From Candidatus Altimarinota bacterium (GTDB lineage: Bacteria; Patescibacteriota; Gracilibacteria; BD1-5; UBA6164), in assembly GCA_020631485.1 (NCBI GenBank), contig JAHDHC010000001.1, forward strand, positions 60,915 to 124,914: a stretch of 64,000 bases of DNA, written 5' to 3'. Shown piece after piece: positions 9,263 through 21,584 of the stretch. The notes below the pieces were generated by a model, which made no database searches, was not told where the DNA came from, and saw nothing but the letters and a program-made list of their open reading frames with translations. Each line of letters starts with the position of its first letter. Positions within the stretch are counted from its first letter, which is position 1. The position numbers and the translations under genes are program-made.

Positions 9263-10495
9263 ATGAATATATATTTTTATATTATTATAGTACTCGTAAC
9301 AGTAGAATTTGCCCTGACGAAGTATTTGAGCTACCTCAATATCGGTTATTTTGGGAGAAAGGTTCCAGATAATGTGTCTGACGTGTATGATGAGGAGAAG
9401 TATAAAAAATCCGTACAATACGATAAAACTAAGGCAAAGTTTTGACTCTTGGTGTCAACTGTCAGTTTTTGAGTGATGTTTGCATTTTTGGTATTTTGAG
9501 TTTTTTGATACCTGAGTGATTTTATAGGGACCTATAGTCAAAATCCAATCGTGTGGGGACTTTTATTTTTTTGAGTCTTGATGCTTTTTCAAACCCTTGC
9601 AGGAATCCCAAGCTCTTACTATAGTACTTTTGTGATCGAGGAAAAGTTTTGATTTAACAAGATGACAAAGAAATTGTTTGTCTTAGATACCATTAAATGA
9701 CTTCTCTTATCTGCTGCCCTTGGAGCTGCAGTGCTCTCACTTATCATATGGTTGTATAGTTATTTTTGAGATAGATTTTGGCTCTATGCTTGGGCACTTG
9801 TAACAACTCTATCTATTTTTATGATGATGTTTTATTCGAGTGTTATCGTACCGATTTTTAACAAGCAAACTCCTCTCGAGCAAGGAGAGCTCAGAACTGC
9901 GATTGAAGACTTTTGAAAAAAAGTTGGTTTCAAGATTGATAATATATTTGTCATAGATGGAAGCAAGAGATCAACCAAGTCAAATGCCTATTTTGCAGGT
10001 ATTGGACCGAAGAAGAGAATCGTACTCTACGATACGCTTATCGCTGATCTCACAACACAAGAGCTTGTTGCAGTACTTGCACACGAGATCTGACACTACA
10101 AAAGAAAACACACTTTTCAGATGCTTGCTTTTTCTGTCATCCAAACTGGTTTTATATTTTTCATACTCTGAAAGGCCCTTTCTATCCCTGAGATTTCTTA
10201 TGCACTTGGTACTTCGAATGCAAACTTTCATTTGGGAGTTATAGCATTTGGGATACTTTTTACTCCTATCTCGATTATTCTTTGAATATTTGGAAATATC
10301 TTATCTCGTAAAAACGAATACGAAGCTGATGCCTATGCAAAAGAGCATTATAACTCTGACAAGCTTGTATCTGCTCTCAAAAAACTCTCTAAAAATAATC
10401 TCTCAAATCTCACTCCTCATCCTGCATACGAGTTCTTCCATTATTCGCATCCAAATATCTCCAAGAGGATCTCAGCTCTCGAAGCAAAAAAATAA
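9263..10495 (+). CDS. M48-family membrane zinc metalloprotease (STE24-like)
   Basis: 410 residues with about seven membrane segments. The catalytic zinc motif is HEIGHYK, whose glycine is a TGA codon, and the third ligand lies in NEYEADAYA about 60 residues later. N-terminal membrane block, GFNK and [15 protein letters not shown] fit CAAX-type Ste24 proteases rather than HtpX. In other bacteria this family works in membrane protein quality control. Its gene converges on a minus-strand gene and they share a terminator hairpin. Confidence 0.9.
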
Positions 10496-10517
10496 TCCGA
10501 GCAGGATTATTTTTTTT
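10487..10517. terminator. Bidirectional terminator between convergent genes
   Basis: AATAATCC, loop GAGC, GGATTATT, followed by T on the plus strand and preceded by A (T on the minus strand). It covers the stop codons of both the M48 protease and the following minus-strand gene. Confidence 0.75.
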
Positions 10518-10893
10518 GAGCTCTGTTTTTCTTTCTTGATAGAGATTGAGCTTTATTTCTCGATTTTCTTTTTTGTTTTCCAGGTCTATCTAATTGTCAT
10601 CATCTTTTCACTGTAGGAGTCTCTAAAACTCTATGTGTATCAGATTCAGTAAGAGCCTTGATATTTTCTATTTCTAAACTACTGAAGTCTCTGTGACTTA
10701 CGAGTGTATCACTCTCTAATGCAGCGAGAGCTAATGCTACTTGCGGTTGAGTATGAAGTATTTTTAGTTTAGATGGTCATAAAAATCATAAAGTTCAGAC
10801 ATCAGGCAATGCCCAATCATCCTTTCTATAAAGTTCTTGATTTGTATTATCATCGCTATCTTCTGTGTTTATAATATCTTTTGAGTGAGACAT
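10507..10893 (-). CDS. Hypothetical protein with very basic C-terminal tail
   Basis: 128 residues, ATG at 10893, read through TGA glycines (DVGTLGFLGPSK, KRGGQL). The first half is acidic then neutral (NTEDSDDNTNQ, QPQVALALAALESD); the last 30 residues are rich in Lys, Arg, Gln and Ser (GKQKRKSRNKAQSLSRKKNR), which suggests binding to RNA or DNA, or a ribosome-associated role. No family recognised. The 139 bases between its start and the K+ channel start hold two divergent promoters, including TATAAT at 11008-11013. Confidence 0.6.
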
Positions 10894-11007
10894 ATGTTGT
10901 ATTTTTTATCGAACAATATCATATAATATGAAAATAAAATGATATATGTCAATTTAAAATGTATGATTTTTTCTATGTGTATTTATGCGATATGAGATGA
11001 GGCATGT

Positions 11008-11013
11008 TATAAT
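11008..11013 (+). promoter_or_regulatory. Putative -10 box of the K+ channel gene
   Basis: A consensus TATAAT lies 20 bases before the ATG at 11033. No clear -35 box is seen, so a short leader of about ten bases is likely. Confidence 0.4.
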
Positions 11014-11032
11014 GTTTTTATAACTATTGTTT

Positions 11033-11872
11033 ATGTTTAAAGATTTTTTAGAGAAACATTTTCATCATGAAGGGAAGCATTATGAGGTCTTTTTAGATGA
11101 TCCAAATGATAAAAAAGGGAAGAAAATACATGCTTTTCTCACAGCTTTGGTGTTTATATTTATGGGAGTTATCAGCTTTGAAAGTATTTGAGACAACGCT
11201 ATAACATACCAAACACAGATCTTTTTGTTTGATGCGTTTGTTTCAATGGCATTTGCTTGGGAATATATTTATAGATTTATAAAGGCAAAAGATAAGCTCA
11301 ATTTCCCATTTTCACTCATGAGAATTATCGATCTTTTATCGTTTCTCCCATTTTTTCTCTGACTCATAGCAACGGGGAAAGCTCTTGTCTTACTCAGACT
11401 CCTGAGAATACTCAGAGTCCTCAGACTTGTAGAAGATATTCCTCTGACTGCAGGTTTTGTAAAATCTCTCAAGGATTATCTGGATGAATACAGAGCAGTG
11501 TTTTTGTTGTTTTTCGTAACGCTCTTTATCCTATCTTTTAGTGTATATTACGCAGAACAGTCGGTAGTCTGAACTCCCTTTAACTCTATTCCTATGAGTC
11601 TCTGGTGGGGACTTGTAACGATGACAACAGTCTGATACGGAGATATGGTCCCACTTACTCCACTTGGGAAAATCCTAGGTTCTCTCCTTATCTTCTTATG
11701 ACCACTACTCCTCGCACTCAGTTCTGCTGTAACAATCATGGTTTTTACAGAAGCTGCCAGGAATCACAACGCAACAAAAGTACATCTCTTTAAATCAAAG
11801 ATCTGTGAGAAATGTAAAGCAAAAAATAGAACAGAAGCCAACTACTGTTCTACCTGTGGAGAAAAGTTTTAG
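11033..11872 (+). CDS. Voltage-gated potassium channel with C-terminal zinc ribbon
   Basis: 279 residues. Six membrane segments: S1-S3 in the first 130 residues, an S4 voltage sensor with arginine every third residue (LLRLLRILRVLRLVED), and a pore with the selectivity filter TTVGYGD, whose first filter glycine is a TGA codon. After S6 a cytoplasmic tail carries CxxC-x9-CxxC (KICEKCKAKN ... NYCSTCGEKF), a zinc ribbon. Most bacterial Kv channels end in a coiled coil or nothing; a zinc ribbon is unusual and could assemble the tetramer or sense a ligand. It is probably important for membrane potential. Confidence 0.9.
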
Positions 11873-11879
11873 AGAACTT

Positions 11880-12293
11880 TTACTTTGAAGCAAGTATTTC
11901 TAAAACTTCTGCTTTTACACGAGTAGGTCAATTCTTTCTTGTATGTTTTGCTAGTTCTTTTAGAACATATAATGGATCAAATGATTGTTGTGATAGATCT
12001 ACACCTGGCAATTTTCAGTCGTAAATAAAAGGTCAGCTATTATCTGAAGATCATCCGTTATTCTCTATATTTAAATCCTGATAAACCGTTATACCACTTA
12101 AAACATGATCAAGTTTGTCAACTCAGGTAGTAATTTTCCCATTTATGATATGTAAAGTATGATCTTTAATTCATGAAAGTGTGCCTCCAAAACAAAAATC
12201 AAATATTCTACCATCTCAATAAGCTTGTACTTTTGATAGTTCTCATACATTTATTGTTTCATTTTCTGAAACATTATTTCAAGTTGTGTTCAT
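11880..12293 (-). CDS. Hypothetical protein
   Basis: 137 residues from ATG at 12293, open only when TGA is read as glycine (nine times). Beta-rich middle (YGDGRIFDFCFGGTLSG, HTLHIINGKITTG) and a C-terminal helix (PLYVLKELAKHTRKNGPTRVKAEVLEILASK). No signal peptide and no recognised motif. Converges on the K+ channel with 7 bases between stops. The 194 bases upstream hold an 11-bp inverted repeat. Confidence 0.6.
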
Positions 12294-12442
12294 ACTACAG
12301 TATATTTTTAAGCAAATAAATACTATCTTATAGTAATAGCAAAATGAATTTCGTCAATAAAAATTCTTGAAGTGAGTTTATATTTTTATGCTTGTTATTT
12401 CTAGATTCGAAGAGAAATTTTAGAAATAATATTGCATATTGT

Positions 12443-12481
12443 CTATTTTAAATTATTATTTAAATTGAAAATTTAAAATAG
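12443..12481 (+). repeat. 11-bp perfect inverted repeat before the LOG gene
   Basis: CTATTTTAAAT at 12443-12453 and ATTTAAAATAG at 12471-12481, seven bases before the ATG. It could be an operator or a stem that hides the ribosome site. No T run follows. Confidence 0.5.
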
Positions 12482-12487
12482 TTAAAT

Positions 12488-13013
12488 ATGAGTAGTGTTT
12501 CAGTGTATTGTGGAAGTCAATTATGAAATAATCCTTCTGTAGTTGAATTGATCGAGAAGGATTTTAGAGAATTTCTTGAGTCAAATAAAACAAAAATAGG
12601 TCGCCTACTATATTGAGGCTGAACTTGAATAATGGAAGTTGTAAAAGATATATGAACAAGTGTGTGAATTGGTATTGAAGCGCATACTACAGAATTGTAT
12701 AAGGATGAAGCCGAAAGATTAGATGTTGACTATGTAAAAGTTCATGAAAATGACAGTACTCGTAGAAAACACTTTCATTGAGCAAAGTGATTTCTTTATA
12801 GCTTTTCCATGAGCATCATGAACACTCCTTGAAGTACTGGATACTTCTCAAGCCTTAAAAGAAGATAACAAGGGGTTTGGCAGTATCATTATTCCATCCT
12901 ATAATACTAGAGTCAAAGATTATATCTTAGGATCAAAAGCTGATTGATTTTTACAAGAAGAAGATATGAAAAGATACAGAATTGTAGATCGAATTTCTGA
13001 AATTGAGTTGTAA
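12488..13013 (+). pseudogene. LOG-family (TIGR00730-like) protein gene split by a +1 frameshift
   Basis: The first frame (from ATG 12488) encodes VYCGSQLGNNP, GRLLYGGGTGIMEVV and ENDSTRRKHF, matching the N-terminal Rossmann part of LOG/lysine-decarboxylase-like proteins (cytokinin nucleoside 5'-monophosphate phosphoribohydrolases). Near 12772-12778 (ACTTTCATTGAG) the match moves to the next frame, where EQSDFFIAFPGASGTLLEVL continues to TAA at 13011-13013. One extra base (a C or T) explains it. The family signature PGGxGTxxE is therefore in the second frame (PGASGTLLE), with the second glycine replaced. Either a real broken gene or a base-calling error. Confidence 0.75.
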
Positions 13014-13077
13014 TTTTTTTCAAAAACGAAACATTCCTTAAGAATTTGTACTTAAATAAATCAATTTACTTTTTTAG

Positions 13078-14925
<1,848 letters not shown>

Positions 14926-14986
14926 AAAGTGGTATTTTTCCCAATTTTGAGTATAATGATCGTAGATTATTTTGCTATTTTTCAAA

Positions 14987-15925
14987 ATGAAATTTCTCAA
15001 TAAGCCAAACGATAATTATTTCTATTTCTTTGCTATATACAGTGGACTTTTTCTCGTATTTCGTAGCTTTGATCTCCTTGTATTGTTTCAGTATATCAGT
15101 TATATCTGATTGCTTGTATTTTTTCTACAAAGACTCTATAGCTACTTTTCGTTTGTTAGGACTCATAAGTCTCGCATAGAAAAAATAGCAGATACAGACT
15201 GAAAAAATAAGCTCACAGCCCTAGTACAAGAAGCAGAGGAGAACTTCAGAGAGTGAGTTATCATTTTTTTACTGACTTTTTGTTTCTTTTTTGCGCTACA
15301 GACATTTTGAAAAAACTCATATGTAGACACTCTACCGCAACCAGCATGAGCTGATATGATTGAACAATGAAACGCGGAACTTTTAGAACTAGAACAAAAA
15401 AAGATCCAAAGTCTTACAGAGAAAAGAATGAGTCAAGAACAAGAAATTATTTCTGCAACAGGAAGTATAAAAGCAGAAGATATAGTTGCTGAGTATAAGC
15501 AGGCTGCTCAGCTTAATGACTCTGAAAATAGTCCAGAAAATGATACCCCTAAAACACCTGTACAGCCAAAAGAGATCTCAGGGAATATAACAAAAGAAAA
15601 TACTGCAAGTTCTCTTTCTCTTCAGAAAAATTTCAACGTGCAAGTAAAAGACATATATACCCTTACCCCTTTTACAAAGTATTGATCTGATTTTTTTAAT
15701 ATATTACAACTCCAAAGAGTTCTCAATAAACTCGGTTATTATTCATGAGTTGCAGATGGAACTTTTAACTTTGAAACGAAACTCGCAATTTATAATACTC
15801 TCGTCTCAGAATGTAACTGGCCAAAGGCGAGCACTAAGTGAGTTTTTTGACCCAAAGCCAAAGAATGTATAGATAACCTTTATATATCTGTTGGTGAAGA
15901 AGAAACAAACTGAATCGTTGAATAA
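14987..15925 (+). CDS. Membrane protein with C-terminal peptidoglycan-binding-like domain
   Basis: 312 residues. Two hydrophobic segments near residues 13-50 and a third at about 90-110 are followed by a long charged linker (ELLELEQKKIQSL...) with coiled-coil character, a Pro/Lys/Ser-rich stretch, and a C-terminal repeat that matches PG_binding_1: LQRVLNKLGYYSGVADG then FGPKAKECI. The same domain occurs in the exported pair at 33514 and 34933. It may anchor or sense the cell wall. Downstream of metG, upstream of tmk; no clear operon. Confidence 0.7.
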
Positions 15926-16022
15926 TTTTACACATTTTTTTAACAGGACTATAGTATTTGTTATAGCATAATTCTAAAAAAAGCATACTATATATCTAAA
16001 TATATTTTAAGATTTTTTTTAA

Positions 16023-16676
16023 GTGTTTATTGTTATAGATGGTATCGATGGATCTGGTAAAGGGACACAACTAAAAAAAGTCTGTCTTGAACTTGAAAAT
16101 CGAGGAAAAAAAGTTCTGGTTCTTGACTTTCCTCGATACGGGAATAAGTCAGCCTATGCAGTAGAAAGATATCTCAATGGAGAATATGGAGACTCTGTTA
16201 GTGCAAAGCAAGCAAGTGTATTTTACGCCCTCGATAGATATGATGCGATGAGCGATTTGAAATGAGTCCTACAAGACTATGATTATATCATCTCTAATCG
16301 TTATGTTTCAGCAAATATGATACACCAGTGAGGGAAAATCACAGATCCGAAAAAGAGAAGAAATTTTCTAGATTGGCTTGATGATTTCGAATACAATATA
16401 CTCTGAATCCCAAGACCAGACATGACACTTTTTCTCAATGTGAGTCCTGATATGTGAAAGAAGCTAGTAGAAAAAAAAGAAGCGCGTAAATATATAAAGT
16501 CAAACAACAATAAAGATATACATGAAGCCGACTCTGAGCACTTGCAAAATGCTCACAAGATAGCATGTGAGATAGTAGAGAGTTTTGAAGATTGGATCAA
16601 AATAGATTGTGAGGAAAACGGGAAGATGCTGAGTATCCCAAAAATTACGCAAAAGATTTTAGAAAAAATAATCTAA
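16023..16676 (+). CDS. tmk: Thymidylate kinase
   Basis: 217 residues with a GTG start at 16023 placed directly before the first beta strand (FIVIDGIDGSGKGTQ, P-loop). Lid and base motifs: DFPRYG, the DRYDAM helix, NRYVSANMIHQGG. Converts dTMP to dTDP. It begins a tight run with a nudix gene (6 bases) and thyA (11 bases), so dTMP synthesis and phosphorylation are encoded together. This suggests the cell makes dTMP from imported or salvaged dUMP (dCMP deaminase at 38607). Confidence 0.92.
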
Positions 16677-16681
16677 CAATT

Positions 16682-17332
16682 ATGAATGAAATAGTACAAG
16701 ACAAAATGGCACGAGAAATCATGGTAGTAGCAAATGACAAACTTTTTGCTCACTATGAAAGATCAACAAAGTTTTACAGCAATGATGAACATAACTTTGA
16801 ATGAGATATTCTCGAAAACTACGAATACATGGTCAGATGAGAAGCTGAAGAAAATACATTATACAAACAGCCAATAACCTACGGTGTAATTATAAATAAG
16901 GAAAATGAAATTTTTGTATATAAAAGAGGTTGAAAAAATAGTAATGTGTGAGATATGCGTTTTCAATCTTTCTTGTCTTTCTGAATAGGCTGACATATCG
17001 AAAGAGAAGATGAGGATTCAGAAAATCTGTTAATAGACGCCCTTGTGCGAGAGGTTGAGGAAGAATTGAATATTCCTGAGAAAAATCTCATTTCTGTAGA
17101 TGCAATTTGATTTATAAATGATGATTCTGCAATCCTTCATGAAGTTCATATCTGAATAGCATATGTGGTTCGAGTAGATAATGCTGATTATGCTTTGCTA
17201 GATGGTGAGCTTGAGAACGGTGAGTTTATTTCACTCGAAGAATTAGAGAAAATGATAGAAAGTCCAGAATATGAACTAGAGAATTGGTCAAAAATACTCT
17301 TTCAACCATTAAAAAATATTTTAGAAAACTAA
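16682..17332 (+). CDS. Nudix-family hydrolase
   Basis: 216 residues. The Nudix box is seen with a spacer: GGHIEREDEDSENLLIDALVREVEEEL, that is G-x-x-E ... REVEEEL, in which the glutamates bind the metal. The N-terminal 75 residues form an extension (EIMVVANDKLF) seen in phosphoesterase-like nudix proteins that have an upstream NTF-like strand. Its place between tmk and thyA suggests nucleotide sanitation (for instance dUTP or an oxidised dNTP), but substrate is inference. Glycines in the box are TGA and GGC. Confidence 0.75.
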
Positions 17333-17342
17333 TATTTAGACT

Positions 17343-18269
17343 ATGCAACAGTATTTGGATATATTACAAAACATCATGGATAATGGTGTGGAAGTAGCTG
17401 ATAGAACAGGAGTTGGGACAAAGAGTATTTTTGGAGTACAAGCCAGATATGATCTGCGCGATGGTTTTCCTCTGGTAACGACAAAAAAGACTTTTCTGAG
17501 ATGAATAGTCGTCGAGCTCATATGGCTTATCAGGGGAGATACAAATATAAAATATCTCGTTGATAGAAAAGTATGAATCTGGAACGAATGGCCTTTTCAA
17601 AATTATCTCAAACTCAACAATCTTGAAGAGAAATTCCCATCCTATTCAGACGAATGGTTTGCAGAAAAAGACAGATTTATAGAAAAGATTCGCGAACTCC
17701 CAGCTGATGATGAATTTGTTGTAAAATATGGAGATCTCGGACCAGTATATGGAAAACAATGGAGGAACTTTAACGGAGAGTGAGTTGACCAGATCCAAAA
17801 CCTCGTAGAGAGAATCAAAACTAACCCATGATGTCGTAGACTTATTGTTTCTGCGTGGAACCCAGCACAGATCGAGTCTATGCTCCTTCCTCCATGTCAC
17901 TCATTTTTCCAGTTCAATGTCGATACGACCAATAATCTCTTGAATCTCCAACTCTATCAAAGAAGTGCTGATACTTTCTTGTGAGTTCCCTTCAACATCG
18001 CTTCGTATTCAACACTCCTGATGCTTATAGCAAAAATAACTGGCTATACTCCTGGAACATTTGTACATACACTATGAGATGCACATGTATATCAAAATCA
18101 TTATGAGCAAGTAAATCTTCAGCTTTCAAGAGAACCTCTTCCTCTCCCAGAATTGAAACTCCTCAAAGACATCAAAACAATTGAAGATATCGAGAAACTC
18201 GAATGGGAAGATTTTGAACTAGTATGATATCAATCACATGACAGAATTCCTGCTCCAGTTGCCGTATAA
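17343..18269 (+). CDS. thyA: Thymidylate synthase
   Basis: 308 residues. Folate-dependent methylation of dUMP to dTMP. Motifs: phosphate loop [23 protein letters not shown], the catalytic cysteine in [10 protein letters not shown], and nucleotide-contact block SAWNPAQ, all in order; C-terminal [11 protein letters not shown] and the final PVAV. It is near the usual ThyA length with some insertions (e.g. the [12 protein letters not shown] region). Follows the nudix gene by 11 bases. Confidence 0.95.
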
Positions 18270-18281
18270 TAATAAAAAAAT

Positions 18282-18686
18282 ATGAATAAATTAGCTTGAA
18301 CAATAGTATACAAATGATTTTTGGATGAGACGAGGCTTGAGAGTCTCGAATATAGTTGTTTTGATACACCTTTAGAAAGTGGGAACACTACTCTTCTGGT
18401 TTTTTGAGAGACAAAACTTTCAGCTTCAGAGCTAAAAAAAGAACTTGAGTGAATCTGAGAAATCATAAATTATGATATCTCCCATAGTGACGAGAGGAGA
18501 CTTATGCTCCTCAATAAGAAAGTAGAAGGAGAGATTCATGAATCTGTTACCTTTGAGTGAATAGAGGCAGCATATGAAGCAATAATAGATAGATTTGCTG
18601 AAAACTATGAAGTTGTTGCTATCCGTGAAGCTTGAGATTCACAACTATTTTGAAATATACGAGTGAAAGTAGAGTTTATTTATTAA
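18282..18686 (+). CDS. Hypothetical protein
   Basis: 134 residues, 13 bases after thyA. Starts MNKLAGTIVYKGF and contains FGETKLSASELKKELEGIGEI, suggesting two alpha/beta repeats in a small soluble fold. No catalytic residues recognised and no cysteines that would bind metal. Given its place it may be translated with thyA. Seven TGA glycines. Confidence 0.6.
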
Positions 18687-18694
18687 ATACATAT

Positions 18695-19180
18695 ATGAGG
18701 AATTGACCTTGAGGGTTTTGATTAGAAAGGGAACAACGGGTTGATGATATTCCATTAGATTTAGAAGACTATGATCATTTTCGTAATCACTTATCATTAG
18801 ATAATGATGCTGATCTAAATTTATTAAGTCTCCAAGGTGATGTCAAAGATACAATTCTAAAGGGAGCTTATGAATTGTGAGATGAACTAAAAATCCACTC
18901 TCGAATAAGTCTTTGAGAAGTATTGAGATTGTTGTGAGTTAAAACATATGAAATAGGTATAATTAAATTTGGTGCATCAAAAAAGATGCAAAGGCTATGA
19001 GTTGACTTCTATGCATCAAAAAATAGTTTTTGAGATTTAAATATATCTTCTGATGTGCTTTCATGATCATGCAATGGTAAGACGATTCATCTCTATTGTA
19101 CTGAAAAGCCTTGAACAATTTTTCAGAATCTCATGAGAAAGGTGCAAAAGAAAGTTGTATATAGATTAGATAATAAGTAA
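18695..19180 (+). CDS. Hypothetical protein
   Basis: 161 residues beginning MRNGPGGFG (three of those glycines are TGA). A 30-residue acidic stretch (DDIPLDLEDYD) is followed by alpha/beta segments ending in FQNLMRKVQKKVVYRLDNK. It looks soluble; no motif recognised. Eight bases after the previous orphan and seven before glutaredoxin, so probably one transcript. Confidence 0.6.
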
Positions 19181-19187
19181 AAAAATT

Positions 19188-19445
19188 ATGATAACAATAG
19201 TAAGTAGTGATAATTGCCCGTATTGTGTTGCTGCAAAACAGCTGCTTGAGAGTCTGGGCTATGAGTACAATGAGAAAAAGGTAGTAATGGGAAGCCCTGA
19301 GCTTATAGAGATAGTCCAGATTACGGGTATGATGACTGTCCCACAGATTTTTTCTGGAGAAATAGCTCGCGAAAATTTGATTTGAGGGTATACTGAACTT
19401 ACACAACTTCAAGCCGAGGGAAAACTTGAAGAGAGACTGAGCTAA
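19188..19445 (+). CDS. Glutaredoxin
   Basis: 85 residues, one thioredoxin-fold domain with the dithiol active site CPYC (residues 10-13), the cis-proline in TVPQIF, and GGYTEL for glutathione or thiol contact. Reduces disulfides; its reductant may be the fused reductase at 3259 or another flavoenzyme, which is inference. Part of the run from tmk to the amidase. Confidence 0.9.
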
Positions 19446-19451
19446 TAGATT

Positions 19452-20522
19452 ATGGAATTATTTCTTCATCTTTGAACCAATACTGAGTATTTTGATATAC
19501 TCAATAAGTGAGCGATGCTCTCACAATGAAAGTGAGATAAAGAACTTGCTCGATTTTTTATGGAAAATTTTCCATGAGAACTAGCCGAAACTATATCTCC
19601 ACAGTATGAGGTGAATTTTATGTGAATCAGAGAGATAAAGAAAAAGTTTTGAAAAGATGCCTTTAATAAAGTGTCATGAATCTACTATGGGAGTGATAAC
19701 TGTGAATACCTCGCAGCTTATAAAAAAGATATAGAAAAAGCAATAGAATGATTCCAGATCTTTAATAAAAATTTTCCTCCGCACAAAGTACGAACATTTA
19801 CCTTTGTGACTCCATATGTCGGAGATACGATGATGAAATACTTAGAAGAATCCCTTGATTATCTCAATGAGCTCCAGATAAAAAACCCTATCGAAGTAGT
19901 GGTCAATGATTATGGTGTTTTGCGAATTCTAACAAAAAAATATAAAAATCTCATACCAGTAATGTGAAGAGTGATTCACAAGCTCCTAAAAACCCCTCTG
20001 ATTGATACTTTTTGATATGAAGCTCATCCAGCTTGAGATCTTATCAAAAACAAAACAGAACAAGAGAAACTCAAGATGCGTGACGAGATAGTAAAATGGC
20101 AAATGAAGTTTTATAACTCTTCTGAAGTGAGTCTTGACGTTTACAGAAACTTTCTGGAGAAATTTTGAATCTCAAGAGTTGCAATTGACTACATGGAAAA
20201 ACGAGAAGAGCTCTTTGATAATTCTCGATTTGGAAATGTATGAATAGATGTTTATTATCCTTGGGCACTGATCTTTACATGACGTTTATGTGATACTTCA
20301 GGGATTGAAAACCCAAGTAGAGCGATGTATGCAACTGATGATATATGTCCAAGAACGTGTAATAGATACGACGTCTTTTATAAGGTCAAAACATCAGGAT
20401 ACAATATGATACAACGCTGAAACGCAGGATATAGAAGTGAAGTTAATCTCGATTTCTTGTCTGATGATTTTGTTAAAAATGACCATAATAGGCTTGTTTT
20501 CGCACCATTTATAACCGTTTAA
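19452..20522 (+). CDS. U32-peptidase-like protein with cysteine cluster (UbiV/TrhP-type), tentative
   Basis: 356 residues. Segments PIEVVVNDYGVLRIL and LEKFGISRVAIDYMEKREELF are typical of the TIM-barrel of U32 proteins, and a C-terminal set of cysteines (RLCDTSG ... DDICPRTCNRYD) could bind a [4Fe-4S] cluster, as in UbiU/UbiV and TrhP/RlhA, which hydroxylate tRNA, rRNA or quinone precursors without oxygen. The exact substrate is open, and the family assignment rests only on these motifs. It overlaps nothing; 6 bases after glutaredoxin. Confidence 0.5.
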
Positions 20523-20525
20523 TAT

Positions 20526-21545
20526 ATGAAAAAATACTTTATCATATTTGCTATAAGTGCCATATTTTATTCTCAGGCATCAGCACATGATCTACATATC
20601 GTAAATAGAGAAGATTGGTGAGCAAATGAAGAATATACAAATATAAAGAGTCAGTACTGGACAGAGATACTGATAAATCGTGAATCTAAAAGACTTCAAA
20701 GTCTTAATACGCCCAAAACTCCTGAACAACTGCAAAAATCAGCAGAAGCTGCAAAGCTTTCTAAAAGTAGGATCAATTATGTCAATAAAAACTATGCAAG
20801 CCGTTACGCGCTGAGTAGTACTCAGTACTATAACTGAGATATAAAACTTGCATGGCCTGTAAAGAAATCTCAAAAAATAGATGGAATTATTCTGCATCAT
20901 ACAGCAACAGAGTATGACTCTTCGCTTGAATGAATACAGAGTGTGTACAAGTTTCATGGTATAGGCAGAGAATGGTGAGATATATGATACAATTTTATTA
21001 TATGATACAATGGGGAAATTTATGAATGAAGACTCGGTTGAGACTATGCTATGTGAGGTCACACGAGCTGGAATAATTATTCTACCCTATGAGTTGCTTT
21101 GCTATGAAACTACAATGAACGAGAAATGACTATAGCTCAAAGAAATTCTCTAGAAGATCTTTTGAGTCATCTCATATACAAGTATGATATCTCTATGCTC
21201 AAGACACTTCCTTTGCATAAAACATGTACTGATTGTGTGAATGGATTAACCACTGAGAATTTTCAACCTATAGCTGGGCATAGAGATGGAGGGCACACAT
21301 CCTGTCCTGGTGACAATATATACAAAATCATACCAGAATTAAATGCAAAGTTTAAATCAGAGCAAATCTCTTATAACAAAGCTTTTATAAAAATTGCAAA
21401 CAGAATAAAAAGTTATGATGATCAGAAGCTTCAAAATATCTATCTCAAGATTCAATATCTTGAAGAGAAAGATACCAGTGAAAAAAACAAATATATTATT
21501 TCAAGACTCAAGGACATTATAGGGGCAGAAATCTCTTCCAGATAA
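20526..21545 (+). CDS. Exported N-acetylmuramoyl-L-alanine amidase (PGRP/Amidase_2 type)
   Basis: 339 residues: signal peptide (MKKYFIIFAISAIFYSQASA), a 100-residue spacer, then an Amidase_2/PGRP domain with HHTATEYD, YNFIIGYNGEIYEGR, GGHTSWNN, GVALLGNY and GHRDGGHTSCPGD. Zinc ligands are the first His of HHTA, the His in GHRD and the following Cys. Cuts the peptide from muramic acid. With its long helical tail it may act on its own wall or on that of a host or prey. Follows the U32-like gene by 3 bases and ends at a strong terminator shared with the convergent minus-strand gene. Confidence 0.9.
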
Positions 21546-21578
21546 AAAAAGAAAAAGTTCTCACTTTTTCTTTTTTTA
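21544..21578. terminator. Terminator between convergent genes
   Basis: AAAAAAAGAAAAAGT, short loop, ACTTTTTCTTTTTTT. It overlaps the amidase stop and precedes the stop of the minus-strand gene at 21585. Confidence 0.7.
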
Positions 21579-21584
21579 TCTGTT

